Assembly (NCBI RefSeq): GCF_018860425.1 | Contig: NZ_JAHKPI010000008.1 | Coordinates: 167,721-231,720, forward strand | DNA length: 64,000 nucleotides | Direction: 5' to 3' | From: Marinobacter sp. F3R08 | GTDB taxonomy: Bacteria; Pseudomonadota; Gammaproteobacteria; Pseudomonadales; Oleiphilaceae | Part shown: positions 49,723 to 57,697 of the stretch, one piece after another | Numbering within the stretch: the first letter of the stretch is position 1 | How the letters are laid out: every line of letters begins with the position of its first letter | Notes under the pieces: generated by a model | What the model was told of the DNA's origin: nothing | Seen by the model: the letters and a program-made list of their open reading frames with translations, nothing else | Database searches by the model: none | Program-made: the position numbers and the translations under genes

Positions 49723-50092
49723 CTAAATAAATTCCAGGCACAGAAAGCCCTATGAAGAGAACACCTAAAGCATAGCCATTCCCTTTAGCTAATCTAGCAT
49801 TGCTCTCATCCCCTATTTCATACAAAACCTTTGCAACTTGCCCTACAGGTATTACCTTGGAATTAAATGACACTTTCGATTTAACTTCGTAATTATTTCC
49901 ATTAACCGAATATTCGAAGCTAGGCCTGTACATTGTACACTTACGATTATTATGTTTCGTTTGATACTCATCGTATCGAAGTATTTTTCCATAGGTTTTA
50001 ATTGATTTTTTATTAAAACGGTAATAATCAAATAGAATATATCCACCCAAGCACCCAAAAACAATGCCTGCTACAAATGGAACAATATTCAT
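49709..50092 (-). CDS. DUF3592-like membrane protein
   Basis: 127 residues. N-terminal helix (3-22) and C-terminal helix (107-125) flank a soluble region with the CTMYRPSFEYSVNGNNYEVKS segment typical of DUF3592. It contains one stop-adjacent attC remnant. AT-rich codons suggest recent acquisition. Function unknown. Compare 58872 on the other strand. Confidence 0.75.
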   Translation of the reverse strand: MNIVPFVAGIVFGCLGGYILFDYYRFNKKSIKTYGKILRYDEYQTKHNNRKCTMYRPSFEYSVNGNNYEVKSKVSFNSKVIPVGQVAKVLYEIGDESNARLAKGNGYALGVLFIGLSVPGIYLGLNV

Positions 50093-50139
50093 ATAGAATC
50101 CTTTATAATATGGAGCACTTAAAAATCAGAATCAAAAAT

Positions 50140-50172
50140 ATAACGCCTGACTCATCCGCTATTTATTAAACA
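50140..50172 (-). repeat. very short attC remnant
   Basis: 33 bases: ATAACGCCTGACTCATCC to GCTATTTATTAAACACC. The TAACGCC end is a proper R' core; the rest of the hairpin is gone. It abuts the NADAR gene stop. Confidence 0.5.
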
Positions 50173-50726
50173 CCTTCCTGACTTGTAAGCTGATCTCTAA
50201 CCTCCATGAGCGCGAACCCTAAAAGATTGAGACCTTTCCAGGTATTGGGGTTTTCAGAAGCTGGATTGTCTTGAGCTAAACCAATTCCCCATATTTTATC
50301 TACTGGGCTAGCCTCGACTAATACTCGATTTCCGGTATTTAGCAAAAATTCCTTTAGTTCTGAATTTTGAGAGAACTTCGCTAGATTAGCATTTACCACA
50401 ATCCCGAACCGTTTCTCATCCCATAATTTTTGATCGAAACCAAGTACCTCACGGCCAACAGCTTTTGCATCTCCCGGATTACTGGCGGAAAGAACTTTCT
50501 CAGATGCTTTATGATCACCAAACAACCTGGCCTTGTGATACATCATATAGTGTTCAGCCGTGATAAATTTTTTTCCGTCTTCTTCGAATTTTGAATCATA
50601 CCACTGGCTAAAACAGCTCTTTGTTACCTGTCCGTCTTTTTCCTGATGCCCCCAGAAAAAGACATAATTAACCTTGTCTCCGTGGTTTACGAAGTTGACA
50701 AGTTCATCTCTTGATCTAATTTTCAC
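50166..50726 (-). CDS. NADAR family protein (YbiA-like)
   Basis: 186 residues from GTG 50726, preceded by GGAAG; the open frame runs back through the next gene and is not coding there. NADAR motifs: FFWGHQEKDG, FSQWYDSKFEEDGKKFITAEHYMMYHKARLF (spread over 20-60) and the C-terminal NTWKGLNLLGFALMEVRD. NADAR proteins hydrolyse riboflavin intermediates or ADP-ribose-related N-glycosides and are found in NAD and phage-defence settings. Confidence 0.85.
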   Translation of the reverse strand: MKIRSRDELVNFVNHGDKVNYVFFWGHQEKDGQVTKSCFSQWYDSKFEEDGKKFITAEHYMMYHKARLFGDHKASEKVLSASNPGDAKAVGREVLGFDQKLWDEKRFGIVVNANLAKFSQNSELKEFLLNTGNRVLVEASPVDKIWGIGLAQDNPASENPNTWKGLNLLGFALMEVRDQLTSQEGV

Positions 50727-50774
50727 GTTTCTTCCAATACTTGAGGTATGCGGTACGGATCCTCCGCTATCCGC

Positions 50775-50803
50775 GCTAACAGTTCCTGAGCTTTTGGTTA
50801 GAG
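50775..50803 (-). repeat. very short attC remnant
   Basis: 29 bases, GCTAACAGTTCC to GCTTTTGGTTAGA. Both core ends (GTTAGC and CTAACC on the minus strand) remain with only about 14 bases between. The GNAT stop is inside it. Confidence 0.45.
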
Positions 50804-51394
50804 GCCGCTGAAGGCCCAATTCTTTGCATCTTTCTGGCCGCACCTCAAGTCCCACTGCTCTCGTCGTAACCGGTAAAGTACATGCGGCCGCAAGAGGCTG
50901 GCCTCGGGCAAGCCGGGATGCTCGAACTGGCCATTGTACTTCATGCCTATGCGTTCCATGACGCGACGCGATCGCTGATTGCCCACAGCGGTAAAGGATA
51001 CAATCTCGGGGAGCTCTAACTGTTGAAACGCAACATTTAGTGCACCACGAGCCGCCTCTGATGCATAGCCCTTCCCCCAGTGAGCTGGCAATAACCGCCA
51101 ACCAATCTCGACACACGGAGAAAAAGGCAGGGGTGCAGTGGGTACGTGTAGCCCACAAAAACCAATAAACGACTCGGCACCCTTGACCTCGACTGCCCAG
51201 AACCCCCAACCGCGCTGCTTTATGAGTGAGCGAATTTTCTCCGCCATCTCAGCACTTGCTTGGCCACTCAGCAGTTCGGGAAAGTACTCCATAACCTTTG
51301 GATCGGCGTTCAGGGTGGCGAACGACTTGAAATCGCTTTCCTGCCATTGCCGCAAATACAGCCGTTCGGTCTCATATTCTATTAATTCTGCCAT
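50798..51394 (-). CDS. GNAT family N-acetyltransferase (RimJ/RimL type)
   Basis: 198 residues. TERLYLRQWQESD start, AEIGWRLLPAHWGKGYASEAARG (acetyl-CoA binding HWGKGYAxEA) and SRRVMERIGM are typical of the RimJ/RimL group. Cellular target unknown. It overlaps a broken small gene by 13 bases. Confidence 0.88.
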   Translation of the reverse strand: MAELIEYETERLYLRQWQESDFKSFATLNADPKVMEYFPELLSGQASAEMAEKIRSLIKQRGWGFWAVEVKGAESFIGFCGLHVPTAPLPFSPCVEIGWRLLPAHWGKGYASEAARGALNVAFQQLELPEIVSFTAVGNQRSRRVMERIGMKYNGQFEHPGLPEASLLRPHVLYRLRREQWDLRCGQKDAKNWAFSGL

Positions 51395-51584
51395 AGCAGG
51401 GTATGCCTAGCTTCTGAAGCCTGACGCTTTTGTTTAACGGCGGCGCGAATGTCAGAAACCCCAAGCTTTCCTTCAGGGACAATGCCGCCAAGTCTAGCAA
51501 CTTTGCCGGGAGCGACCAGACCTTCAGCTACCGTCACCGTACTGTAATTTTGTGCATTTAAATTAATTCTCGCTTCACCGCCAT
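51382..51584 (-). pseudogene. small unknown gene with a 2-base frameshift
   Basis: ATG at 51584 with AGGTGA 7 bases upstream starts MAVKR but runs into a stop after eight codons. Removing two bases near 51570 (GA duplicated in CGAGAATT) restores one frame of about 66 residues: INLNAQNYSTVTV, VAPGKVARLGGIVPEG, DIRAAVKQKRQ. The product looks like a genuine small basic protein. The stop overlaps the GNAT start, implying coupling. No family recognised. Confidence 0.5.
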
Positions 51585-51859
51585 CCAGTTGTCACCTGGC
51601 GGCTTGCTCCACCAAGTGCATGCCAATAGCGCTTCAGTGGACATAGAAAACGCTCTGGCCGGTCAGGCACCAGAGGGCACAAGAGCTTCTTCGAGGCGCT
51701 CAAGGGCCTCAGCGGGTGGGCTGATTAGGATTCCAAGCCCACCTTTGTCTACGAATATTCCAACGTTTTGTCGTTAGCGCGGCAGCGCTTGTAGCCGGTG
51801 GCCTTATGCCGAAACGGTTTCGGCGAATTTCGTTGCAAAAGAAAAAGGAATGAAAACTG

Positions 51860-53299
51860 ATGTTCAAGAAAAAGGCGTTGATAACCTCTGTGCTGGCCAC
51901 CTCCCTACTGGTCGGTTGCGATAGCGACAATGACGACAAAACAGGCGGTATAGATACTGCAGCGGTCCTGGAAAGCTATCCGGCGGCAGGTGTATTCCTA
52001 CCCTATGATGTCTTGCGCAGTGACCTGACCGATGCCAAGACCCAACAGACATTCGAGGTGCGCAACGGTGGTTTCGGCTCAGCAATGACTGCCCATCCCA
52101 GCGAACCCACCCGCTTCTACGCCCTTACCGACCGAGGTCCTAATGCCGCGTTCACCGGCGACTACGGCACCGGGAAGAAATTCCCCACCCCTGACTACAC
52201 CCCGCGTATCGGTCTGTTCGAGGTTTTGGAAAACGGCGAGATAAATCACGTCGACACCATCGAGCTCAAAGACCGCAACGGTAATAACATCAGCGGGCTG
52301 CCCAACAGCGCTGCCCTGGGTGGCACCGGTGAAACCCCTTACCACTCTAACGGCGATCCCATTCTGATCGACGACACCAAACCCTACGACGAGACCGCCA
52401 ACCCGTTCAAACTGGATGATTACGGCCTCGACGGCGAAGGTCTGGTCGCGCTAAGCGACGGCACTTTCTGGGTTAGCGACGAATATGGGCCGCATATGGT
52501 CCACTATGATGCCAACGGCGTGGAGATCGACAGAATCAACGCCTTTGCCGACGACGCTCGCACCAGCATCAACCTGCCAGCCGAGTTCGCCAACCGCCGT
52601 GCCAACCGCGGCATGGAAGGCCTGGCGATCACACCGGACGAAACAACCCTCGTCGGAATCATGCAGTCGACCATGTACAACCCGGACAGCAGCGTCAAGA
52701 ACCTGAACATTACCCGTATCGTTACGGTTAACCTGGAGACAAAAGAGGTGGGGCAGTACCTGTACAAACAGGACAAGACCCAGAACTCCAACTCAGAGAT
52801 CGTCGCCCTGAGCGACACAGAGTTTCTGGTCATTGAGCGTGACGGCAGCTTCCTCTATGGTGGCCCCGAGGGCGCTAGTGCCGCCACCCCCGGCGCCCAG
52901 AAGCATGTCTACCGCATCGACCTCTCGAACGCCACCAACCTTGAACAGATCGCCGCGACCGGAAACATAGATCAGGACAACGCGCTAGGCCTGACCATCG
53001 ACAGCAAGACCCTCGAAGAAGTGGTCCTTGCAGACGGTGACTGGAGCAGCCTGACCGCTGCAGGCATTGTGCCGGCTGAGAAAAACCTGGTTGTAGATAT
53101 GGTCGCTGCGGTGGGGTTCCCGCACGACAAGATGGAAGGTCTGTGGGTCATTGACGACAGCCACCTTGGCGTTCTGAACGATGATGATTTTGCCACCTGG
53201 TCCACAGATGGTGAGCTGGAGCAGAAAATGCTCGACACCAACACCATCGACGGAAACCGACTGTTCATCATCAACGGATTAGATCTGTCCAGCAACTAA
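51860..53299 (+). CDS. phytase-like esterase domain lipoprotein
   Basis: 479 residues. Signal with lipobox LVGC (Cys20). The body is the 'esterase-like activity of phytase' domain (PF13449 type): RFYALTDRGPN, LDGEGLVALSDGTFWVSDEYGP, RGMEGLAITPDE and VIERDGSF. It is on the plus strand, GC-rich, larger than any cassette gene and has its own signal peptide. It may take part in phosphate or phosphodiester scavenging. Flanks show no complete attC. Confidence 0.85.
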   Translation: MFKKKALITSVLATSLLVGCDSDNDDKTGGIDTAAVLESYPAAGVFLPYDVLRSDLTDAKTQQTFEVRNGGFGSAMTAHPSEPTRFYALTDRGPNAAFTGDYGTGKKFPTPDYTPRIGLFEVLENGEINHVDTIELKDRNGNNISGLPNSAALGGTGETPYHSNGDPILIDDTKPYDETANPFKLDDYGLDGEGLVALSDGTFWVSDEYGPHMVHYDANGVEIDRINAFADDARTSINLPAEFANRRANRGMEGLAITPDETTLVGIMQSTMYNPDSSVKNLNITRIVTVNLETKEVGQYLYKQDKTQNSNSEIVALSDTEFLVIERDGSFLYGGPEGASAATPGAQKHVYRIDLSNATNLEQIAATGNIDQDNALGLTIDSKTLEEVVLADGDWSSLTAAGIVPAEKNLVVDMVAAVGFPHDKMEGLWVIDDSHLGVLNDDDFATWSTDGELEQKMLDTNTIDGNRLFIINGLDLSSN

Positions 53300-53337
53300 G
53301 ACGGTATAAATAAGGGCGATTGGGCCATTGCATAAGC

Positions 53338-53360
53338 GGCCGGCCATTGTATGGCCGGCC
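53338..53360. terminator. GC hairpin after the phytase-like gene
   Basis: Perfect 10-bp arms GGCCGGCCAT and ATGGCCGGCC with a TGT loop, 39 bases after the stop. No T-run follows, so it is a strong stem-loop rather than a textbook terminator. Confidence 0.5.
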
Positions 53361-53382
53361 CCCATTTGGACCGGTCCAATGC

Positions 53383-53417
53383 CCAGGGCCGGAACGAACT
53401 TGCTTCACTTGTTACGT
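53383..53417 (-). repeat. truncated attC (right half only)
   Basis: GGCCGGAACGAACTTG to CACTTGTTACG matches the right half of the attC at 62901 (GGCCTGGAACGAACTTG). The TAACGCTGAAGCACAGCG half is missing and is replaced by sequence belonging to the phytase-like insertion. Confidence 0.6.
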
Positions 53418-53780
53418 GTCATCGCTGGATGAAACCAGATGAATGATATTCGCCGGGCTAGATACCCAGAATGCCTTCAACTCTTTCGGAAGCGGCTCGA
53501 TCTCATCCCTACGGTGACAACCCTTCTCTTTCAGATACTCAGATGCGTTACTGGTATCACTTGTGACGACTTCCAGCCATATTTCTGACTGACTCAAACC
53601 AGGCATGCAGTCTAGCCAAAGCACTTTATCGCCAAATTGAAATCTTGGCGTATCGCCCGCACCACTTCCCGTCAGCTCTTTGAATCTCAAAACGTCTCGG
53701 TAGAAACGGACGGTATCGTCATACTGGTGCGACGGAATTTTCATCGCAATGTTTTTTCCCGGTTCAAACTCTAAATCCAT
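53412..53780 (-). CDS. VOC family protein
   Basis: 122 residues from ATG 53780 (AAGGAG 8 bases upstream). A glyoxalase/bleomycin-resistance-type fold: FYRDVLRFKELTGS, QFGDKVLWLDC, EIWLEVVTSDTSNASEYLKEKG. Single domain, so it should dimerise. Substrate unknown. Confidence 0.82.
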   Translation of the reverse strand: MDLEFEPGKNIAMKIPSHQYDDTVRFYRDVLRFKELTGSGAGDTPRFQFGDKVLWLDCMPGLSQSEIWLEVVTSDTSNASEYLKEKGCHRRDEIEPLPKELKAFWVSSPANIIHLVSSSDDT

Positions 53781-53803
53781 GATCAGCTCCTTAATCCCCG
53801 GAA

Positions 53804-53864
53804 CACATAACGCGTTACTGCTACCGACCACATCTGGCATCGACGCATATTCGGGCGTCAAACC
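53804..53864 (-). repeat. attC site
   Basis: Plus-strand ACACATAACGCGTTACTG to TCGGGCGTCAAACC, 61 bases. The ATAACGC end is canonical; the other end has TTTGACG in place of the usual TAACAAG. Confidence 0.6.
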
Positions 53865-54319
53865 CACCTGCGCACCTCTGCTTCATACTGACAGTAAGCC
53901 TTACCAAACTTCTCTCGCATGTGCCGCTCCTCTGGGAGGATTTGAAAGCGGTTCATATAAACAACAAAGGCCGGAAGCAACACAAGACTTACCAGGTTGC
54001 TCAGAAAGATCCCCCAAGCAATGAGAACGAACAGGAATCCCACGTACATCGGGTTTCGACTTATTCGATAGACACCGCGAACGACAAGGCTAACGGATTG
54101 ATCTGGCACTCGCGGGTCGACGGTTGTGCCTGCTGACCGAAATTCCCAAACACCCAGTAAAGCAAAAGCAAAACCAATGGCCGCAAACACCAGTGCTACA
54201 AGCGGAGATGCGGACAACGTGAAACCAAGACTCGGAACAGCTACCGCCAATGTCCACATAAGGCCTGCCACAGCAAGCACCTGAACAACCGGTGGGATTT
54301 TTAACTCTAATGCCTGCAC
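53858..54319 (-). CDS. isoprenylcysteine methyltransferase-like membrane protein
   Basis: 153 residues from GTG 54319 (AAAGGA upstream). Four helices; the C-terminal RNPMYVGFLFVLIAWGIFLSN and the EERHMREKFGKAYCQYEAEVRRW end are the ICMT/PEMT-like motif that binds SAM. Such proteins methylate lipid or small membrane substrates. Confidence 0.82.
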   Translation of the reverse strand: MQALELKIPPVVQVLAVAGLMWTLAVAVPSLGFTLSASPLVALVFAAIGFAFALLGVWEFRSAGTTVDPRVPDQSVSLVVRGVYRISRNPMYVGFLFVLIAWGIFLSNLVSLVLLPAFVVYMNRFQILPEERHMREKFGKAYCQYEAEVRRWV

Positions 54320-54334
54320 GATGATTCCTTTGTC

Positions 54335-54405
54335 GCCTAACGCTTGGCTTTGCGGCGTGCCGGAGCCCAGTGCGGGTGCGTCCGACAACGGCCACTGGCT
54401 ATGTG
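54335..54405 (-). repeat. attC site
   Basis: Plus-strand GCCTAACGCTTGGC to GGCCACTGGCTATGTG, 71 bases, with GC-rich internal arms. It follows the GFA gene stop by eight bases. Confidence 0.7.
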
Positions 54406-54413
54406 ATGGTAGC

Positions 54414-54815
54414 TCAATCTGGCAGCCCCTCGAATTCTGGCACTTCCCCTGCCTCCCCATCCCAGGCAGCTTTGCTGGATAAAAAGATGTGCGCTGTTGG
54501 TGCCATCGATAGTTCAGTGTCCAGGCATCCAGCGGGAACAACGAGCAGACCTGCAATCTGAGTGTTTGGCAACGCTGAGCCACACAGCTTACAAAAGCTT
54601 TTGGTATGACGAGTGCCTGGAAGCGTAAAGGACGTCACAGCATCTGCACCCGACAGCCAGATCAATTTCGCTGACTGTGAGAATAGATTTGCCGCATGAG
54701 CCGAACCCGTATCTTTCTGGCAATGCTGACAATGGCACAGGTAAAAGCTATCGAAGTCACCCTTTATCTCAAAACTCACGGTGCCACACAGACAAGAACC
54801 GAAATAATCAGTCAT
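54414..54815 (-). CDS. GFA family protein (Gfa/CENP-V fold)
   Basis: 133 residues from ATG 54815 (AAGGGG upstream). Zinc-binding SCLCGTVSFEI, CHCQHCQK and FCKLCGSAL motifs of the glutathione-dependent formaldehyde-activating enzyme fold. One of four GFA genes or fragments in the array. Real substrate of these small members is unknown. Confidence 0.88.
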   Translation of the reverse strand: MTDYFGSCLCGTVSFEIKGDFDSFYLCHCQHCQKDTGSAHAANLFSQSAKLIWLSGADAVTSFTLPGTRHTKSFCKLCGSALPNTQIAGLLVVPAGCLDTELSMAPTAHIFLSSKAAWDGEAGEVPEFEGLPD

Positions 54816-54849
54816 CAGAACCCCTTCCATGGCTTGTGGATGAAATGCA

Positions 54850-54914
54850 CATAACGCCGAAGCACAGCGGAGCCAGTAGCGGCCATCGCCCGCGTACAAG
54901 CGCGTATGGTTATA
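54850..54914 (-). repeat. attC site
   Basis: ATAACGCCGAAGCACAGCGG to GCGTATGGTTATATC, 65 bases, sharing the GAAGCACAGCG L-box with the sites at 62901 and 58403. The thioesterase stop TAA is inside. Confidence 0.75.
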
Positions 54915-55323
54915 TCTTTTGATTCGCTTTGTTGATGGTTCCCTGGGCAACCGCAACCGTGCGTTCACCATCGTCGCCAATCGCAATGACATGACACTGG
55001 CAAACTGCCTGGTTTTTCCCTGACGACAATACCGAAGCTTTAGCTACTAGTTTTTCGCCCAGGGCGGGACGTAGGTAATTGATCTTGTACTCAGAAGTAA
55101 CTGAATCACCCAACACAGAACCACCCGCATAGGTTAATGCGTTGTCGGCAAGGTAGCTGACAACACCGCCATGAACGAACCCGTGTTGCTGCTTCAACTC
55201 ATCACGCACAACCAGTGTAAGAACAGCCGTACCCGGTTCAAACATTTCCAGCTCAGTACCTAGCATGGTGCTGAAAGGCTGACTCGCCAATATCGCCTTA
55301 CCAAACTCAAATAACTCACTCAT
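54910..55323 (-). CDS. PaaI family hotdog thioesterase
   Basis: 137 residues from ATG 55323. Hotdog fold: helix then DELKQQHGFVHGGVVSYLADNAL with the HGG motif and its catalytic-type acidic residue, then YKINYLRPALGEKLVAKA. Members release CoA from aromatic or acyl thioesters. Confidence 0.86.
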   Translation of the reverse strand: MSELFEFGKAILASQPFSTMLGTELEMFEPGTAVLTLVVRDELKQQHGFVHGGVVSYLADNALTYAGGSVLGDSVTSEYKINYLRPALGEKLVAKASVLSSGKNQAVCQCHVIAIGDDGERTVAVAQGTINKANQKI

Positions 55324-55342
55324 GATTCGCAAACCCTATAAA

Positions 55343-55462
55343 TATGACGCTCGTCTCACGCGTCGGTTCTGAGCCGCGAAGCGGCGCCCTTGCAATGGAG
55401 GCGCAGCCGCAATAGAAAGAGCGTCTAGCGGCCCTTGGCCGCGAACTGATGCGATTGGTTAT
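55343..55462 (-). repeat. attC site (long, 120 bases)
   Basis: TATGACGCTCGTC to GATGCGATTGGTTATGG, with a central GCGCAGCCGCAATAGAAAG block also found at 60361 and 62271. The longest site in the array; contains inner stem GCCGCGAAGCGGC. Confidence 0.75.
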
Positions 55463-55875
55463 GGGGGTTCATCGGAAGGACCGACCCAGAACAATGGATT
55501 GTGTGCGATTTCCCAAAGATAGCCATCAGGGTCTGAAAAATAACCTGCATAGCCACCCCACTCCGTCTTTCGGGCGGGCTTCGTAACAACAGCGCCCGCG
55601 GAAGCAGCCTGAGACATAACCTGGTCAACTTCATCTTCTGAACTTACATTGTGCGCCAGACTGAACCCAGCGAAGCCTTCGGAAGCTGCACCTACCTGCG
55701 CATCTTCCGCTAGTGCCTCACGACCGTACAAGCCCAGCCATGTGCCGTTCAAAGTAAAAAAGGCTACTTCCGGCGGTGAGTCTATTCGGGGAAAGCCAAG
55801 TCCCCCTTCATAGAACTCAATCGAACGCTGCATATGCCTCACGCCCAAAGTGATCATACTAATCCGTGGCTTCAT
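55459..55875 (-). CDS. VOC family protein
   Basis: 138 residues from ATG 55875 (GGGAGG upstream). VOC fold with MITLGVRHMQRSIEFYEGGLGF and GYAGYFSDPDGYLWEIAHNPL (metal Glu in WEIAHN). Related to small glyoxalase-like resistance proteins. Confidence 0.85.
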   Translation of the reverse strand: MKPRISMITLGVRHMQRSIEFYEGGLGFPRIDSPPEVAFFTLNGTWLGLYGREALAEDAQVGAASEGFAGFSLAHNVSSEDEVDQVMSQAASAGAVVTKPARKTEWGGYAGYFSDPDGYLWEIAHNPLFWVGPSDEPP

Positions 55876-55888
55876 GATTCCTCCCTGC

Positions 55889-55906
55889 AAAACGCCAATA
55901 TTAAGC
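55889..55906 (-). repeat. minimal attC remnant
   Basis: AAAACGCCAATATTAAGC: only the R'-type AACGCC end and a TTAAGC end remain. This separates two cassette genes with about 18 bases, far below the usual attC. Confidence 0.4.
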
Positions 55907-56305
55907 GGTGCCCCTTCCTCTCAGCTTAGCAGCGATGTACGGTGCAAGAACCGTTGTTACAAGAACAACAGGCCAGATGTTGCCACCCTTGAATGTGAAA
56001 GCCTCAACCAGCTCGTACCACGATTGGCCTTGCCAAAGCCCAAACGAAAACTCAAAAACGAGCGTAAGAATGAGCCACTCCATCCCAACGATAAAGAGTA
56101 CAACTGGGTAATTGATGTGCAGCCATGGAAGGGAAAAGTATGCCACGCCAATAATTAAGGTTGAGAGCAACAAACCGCTAAGCACGAGCGCCGCCGGAGT
56201 TCCGAGACCTGGTGTGAGTACCAATTCTCGCAGCACTCCATTGGCGACAGCTAAAGCCAGGATGCCAACCCAAATCACTAGAGCTTTTGAAGCGACTACC
56301 ACCAC
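55901..56305 (-). CDS. unknown four-helix membrane protein
   Basis: 134 residues with four hydrophobic segments (about 8-28, 38-60, 66-88, 110-128). Ends in RGRGTA. No family recognised. Typical of the unknown integral-membrane genes found in cassette arrays. Confidence 0.65.
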   Translation of the reverse strand: MVVVASKALVIWVGILALAVANGVLRELVLTPGLGTPAALVLSGLLLSTLIIGVAYFSLPWLHINYPVVLFIVGMEWLILTLVFEFSFGLWQGQSWYELVEAFTFKGGNIWPVVLVTTVLAPYIAAKLRGRGTA

Positions 56306-56322
56306 TGCCTGCTCTCCTGGAG

Positions 56323-56386
56323 CCTAACGCCTAACGCTCAATCAAGAGGCGGCTGTAAGGCGTCCTTATGAATTTATTGTTATACA
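56323..56386 (-). repeat. attC site with duplicated core
   Basis: Begins GCCTAACGCCTAACGCTC: the TAACGC core is present twice in tandem, eight bases apart. Ends GAATTTATTGTTATAC. About 64 bases. The MerR gene stop lies 10 bases away. Confidence 0.7.
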
Positions 56387-56395
56387 TATCATTCT

Positions 56396-56728
56396 TCATC
56401 TCAACATCTTATTAATTTCCGCGATTGCTTTCTTGTTATTGCTAATTTGCAGTGATAATTGGGCCTTTTTTTCACGCAGTTGTTCCTTGAACTCGGGGCA
56501 AAAGTAGCCCAATTCCCTATAGCGTCGATATCCTTCCTTTATAGCTGTAAGCGTAAACCCTATTTTCTGGCCCTTTTGAATAAACGCCAGCTCCTCAAGC
56601 TGAACCTGTCCATAATTTCGATAGCCGTTCACCCCTCTGGCGGGCGGAGTAATCAAACCAATCTTCTCATAATATCGTATCGTATCCCTTGATATTCCAG
56701 ACTTTTTTTCAAATTCGGAAATTTTCAT
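56396..56728 (-). CDS. MerR family transcriptional regulator
   Basis: 110 residues. MerR helix-turn-helix and wing: ISRDTIRYYEKIGLITPPARGVNGYRNY, followed by a coiled-coil dimer helix ending in KAIAEINKML. Divergent from an MBL gene whose promoter lies in the shared 63-base gap. The two form one cassette. Confidence 0.88.
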   Translation of the reverse strand: MKISEFEKKSGISRDTIRYYEKIGLITPPARGVNGYRNYGQVQLEELAFIQKGQKIGFTLTAIKEGYRRYRELGYFCPEFKEQLREKKAQLSLQISNNKKAIAEINKMLR

Positions 56729-56738
56729 AACACATAAC

Positions 56739-56772
56739 TTGACTATGGAGTAAGTCTACAGATTACCATAGT
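56739..56772 (+). promoter_or_regulatory. MerR-type promoter/operator for the MBL gene
   Basis: TTGACT (56739-56744) and TACCAT (56764-56769) are 19 bases apart, the overlong spacing typical of MerR-controlled promoters. The dyad ACTATGG (56742-56748) and CCATAGT (56766-56772) is centred in the spacer. The MBL start follows an AGAGGAG ribosome site. This indicates a self-regulated, independently expressed cassette. Confidence 0.7.
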
Positions 56773-56791
56773 TCAAAAAGAGGAGTACACA

Positions 56792-57562
56792 ATGAAAATC
56801 ACCCAAATTAGAAATGCCACAATCATTATCGAAATAGACCAAGGGCGTATTTTGATCGATCCAATGCTTTCTAGAAAATCCACGCTACCAAAACTTAAAT
56901 ATTATAAAAGTAAACATCGTAACCCCCTAGTTGAATTGCCAGAAGCATTCGAGGAATTAAAAGGAAGCATAGAGTATGCAATGATCACTCATTGTCAAAA
57001 GGGGCACTTTGATCATTTAGATAGAGCTGGGGTGCGTTGGCTAGAAAAAAACAATATTAAGACTTTTTGTACTCTCCACGATTATTCGTACCTGAACAAG
57101 AAAGGAATTAATACTCAGTTATTGAAAGATAAATGTAGTCCATTTTTCAATGGAACAGTTGAGCAAGTGCCTGCCAAGCATACCACCGGTTGGCTAACTC
57201 CATTTATGGAACATGGCACAGGTTACTATATTAAGTTACCAAATCAGCCCAGCCTATATCTGATGGGTGATACTATATTAACTGACGATATTCGACAGTT
57301 TGTAGCCATCAATCAACCAGACTACATCGTTGCTCCTACGGGAAAAGCACAATTTGATATTGGCGCTCCTCTACTGTTAAACGAAGAAGAAATTCTTGAG
57401 CTAGCATCCTTGTCTGAGGGGAAAATCATTGCTAACCATATGGATGCTCTAGATCATTGCCGTATTACGCGCTCTGACTTAAGTGCATTAGTGAAAAAAC
57501 ACGATTTATTGAAAAAATTCGTAATACCAAACGACGGAGAAACATTGATTATTAATGGATAA
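56792..57562 (+). CDS. MBL fold metallo-hydrolase
   Basis: 256 residues, metallo-beta-lactamase fold. The metal motif reads THCQKGHFDHLD (about 66-77), and further ligands lie in LYLMGDTI and ANHMDALDH. UlaG-like group by eye. Opposite orientation to the array. Its stop overlaps the next attC's R' core. Confidence 0.85.
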   Translation: MKITQIRNATIIIEIDQGRILIDPMLSRKSTLPKLKYYKSKHRNPLVELPEAFEELKGSIEYAMITHCQKGHFDHLDRAGVRWLEKNNIKTFCTLHDYSYLNKKGINTQLLKDKCSPFFNGTVEQVPAKHTTGWLTPFMEHGTGYYIKLPNQPSLYLMGDTILTDDIRQFVAINQPDYIVAPTGKAQFDIGAPLLLNEEEILELASLSEGKIIANHMDALDHCRITRSDLSALVKKHDLLKKFVIPNDGETLIING

Positions 57563-57697
57563 CACCGCGCACGATGGCACTCGCGAAGCGAGTGTCCGGA
57601 GCCGTACGGTGATCAGATAAGATTGCAATATACGCAACTTAAGAATGCAGCCGGAGGCACAATTAAAAGGGCGTCGCCGTGCCTGCACTTGTTAGCT
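57558..57697 (-). repeat. attC site (140 bases)
   Basis: GATAACACCGCGCACG to GGCGTCGCCGTGCCTGCACTTGTTAGC. The right half is near-identical to 60361. It is the longest of the sites and contains inner CACTCGCGAAGCGAGTG stem. Confidence 0.75.

Noticed and set aside
50727..51209. N-terminal 161-codon extension of the NADAR frame
   Set aside because: It overlaps the GNAT gene in another frame and has no NADAR similarity; the GTG at 50726 has its own ribosome site.
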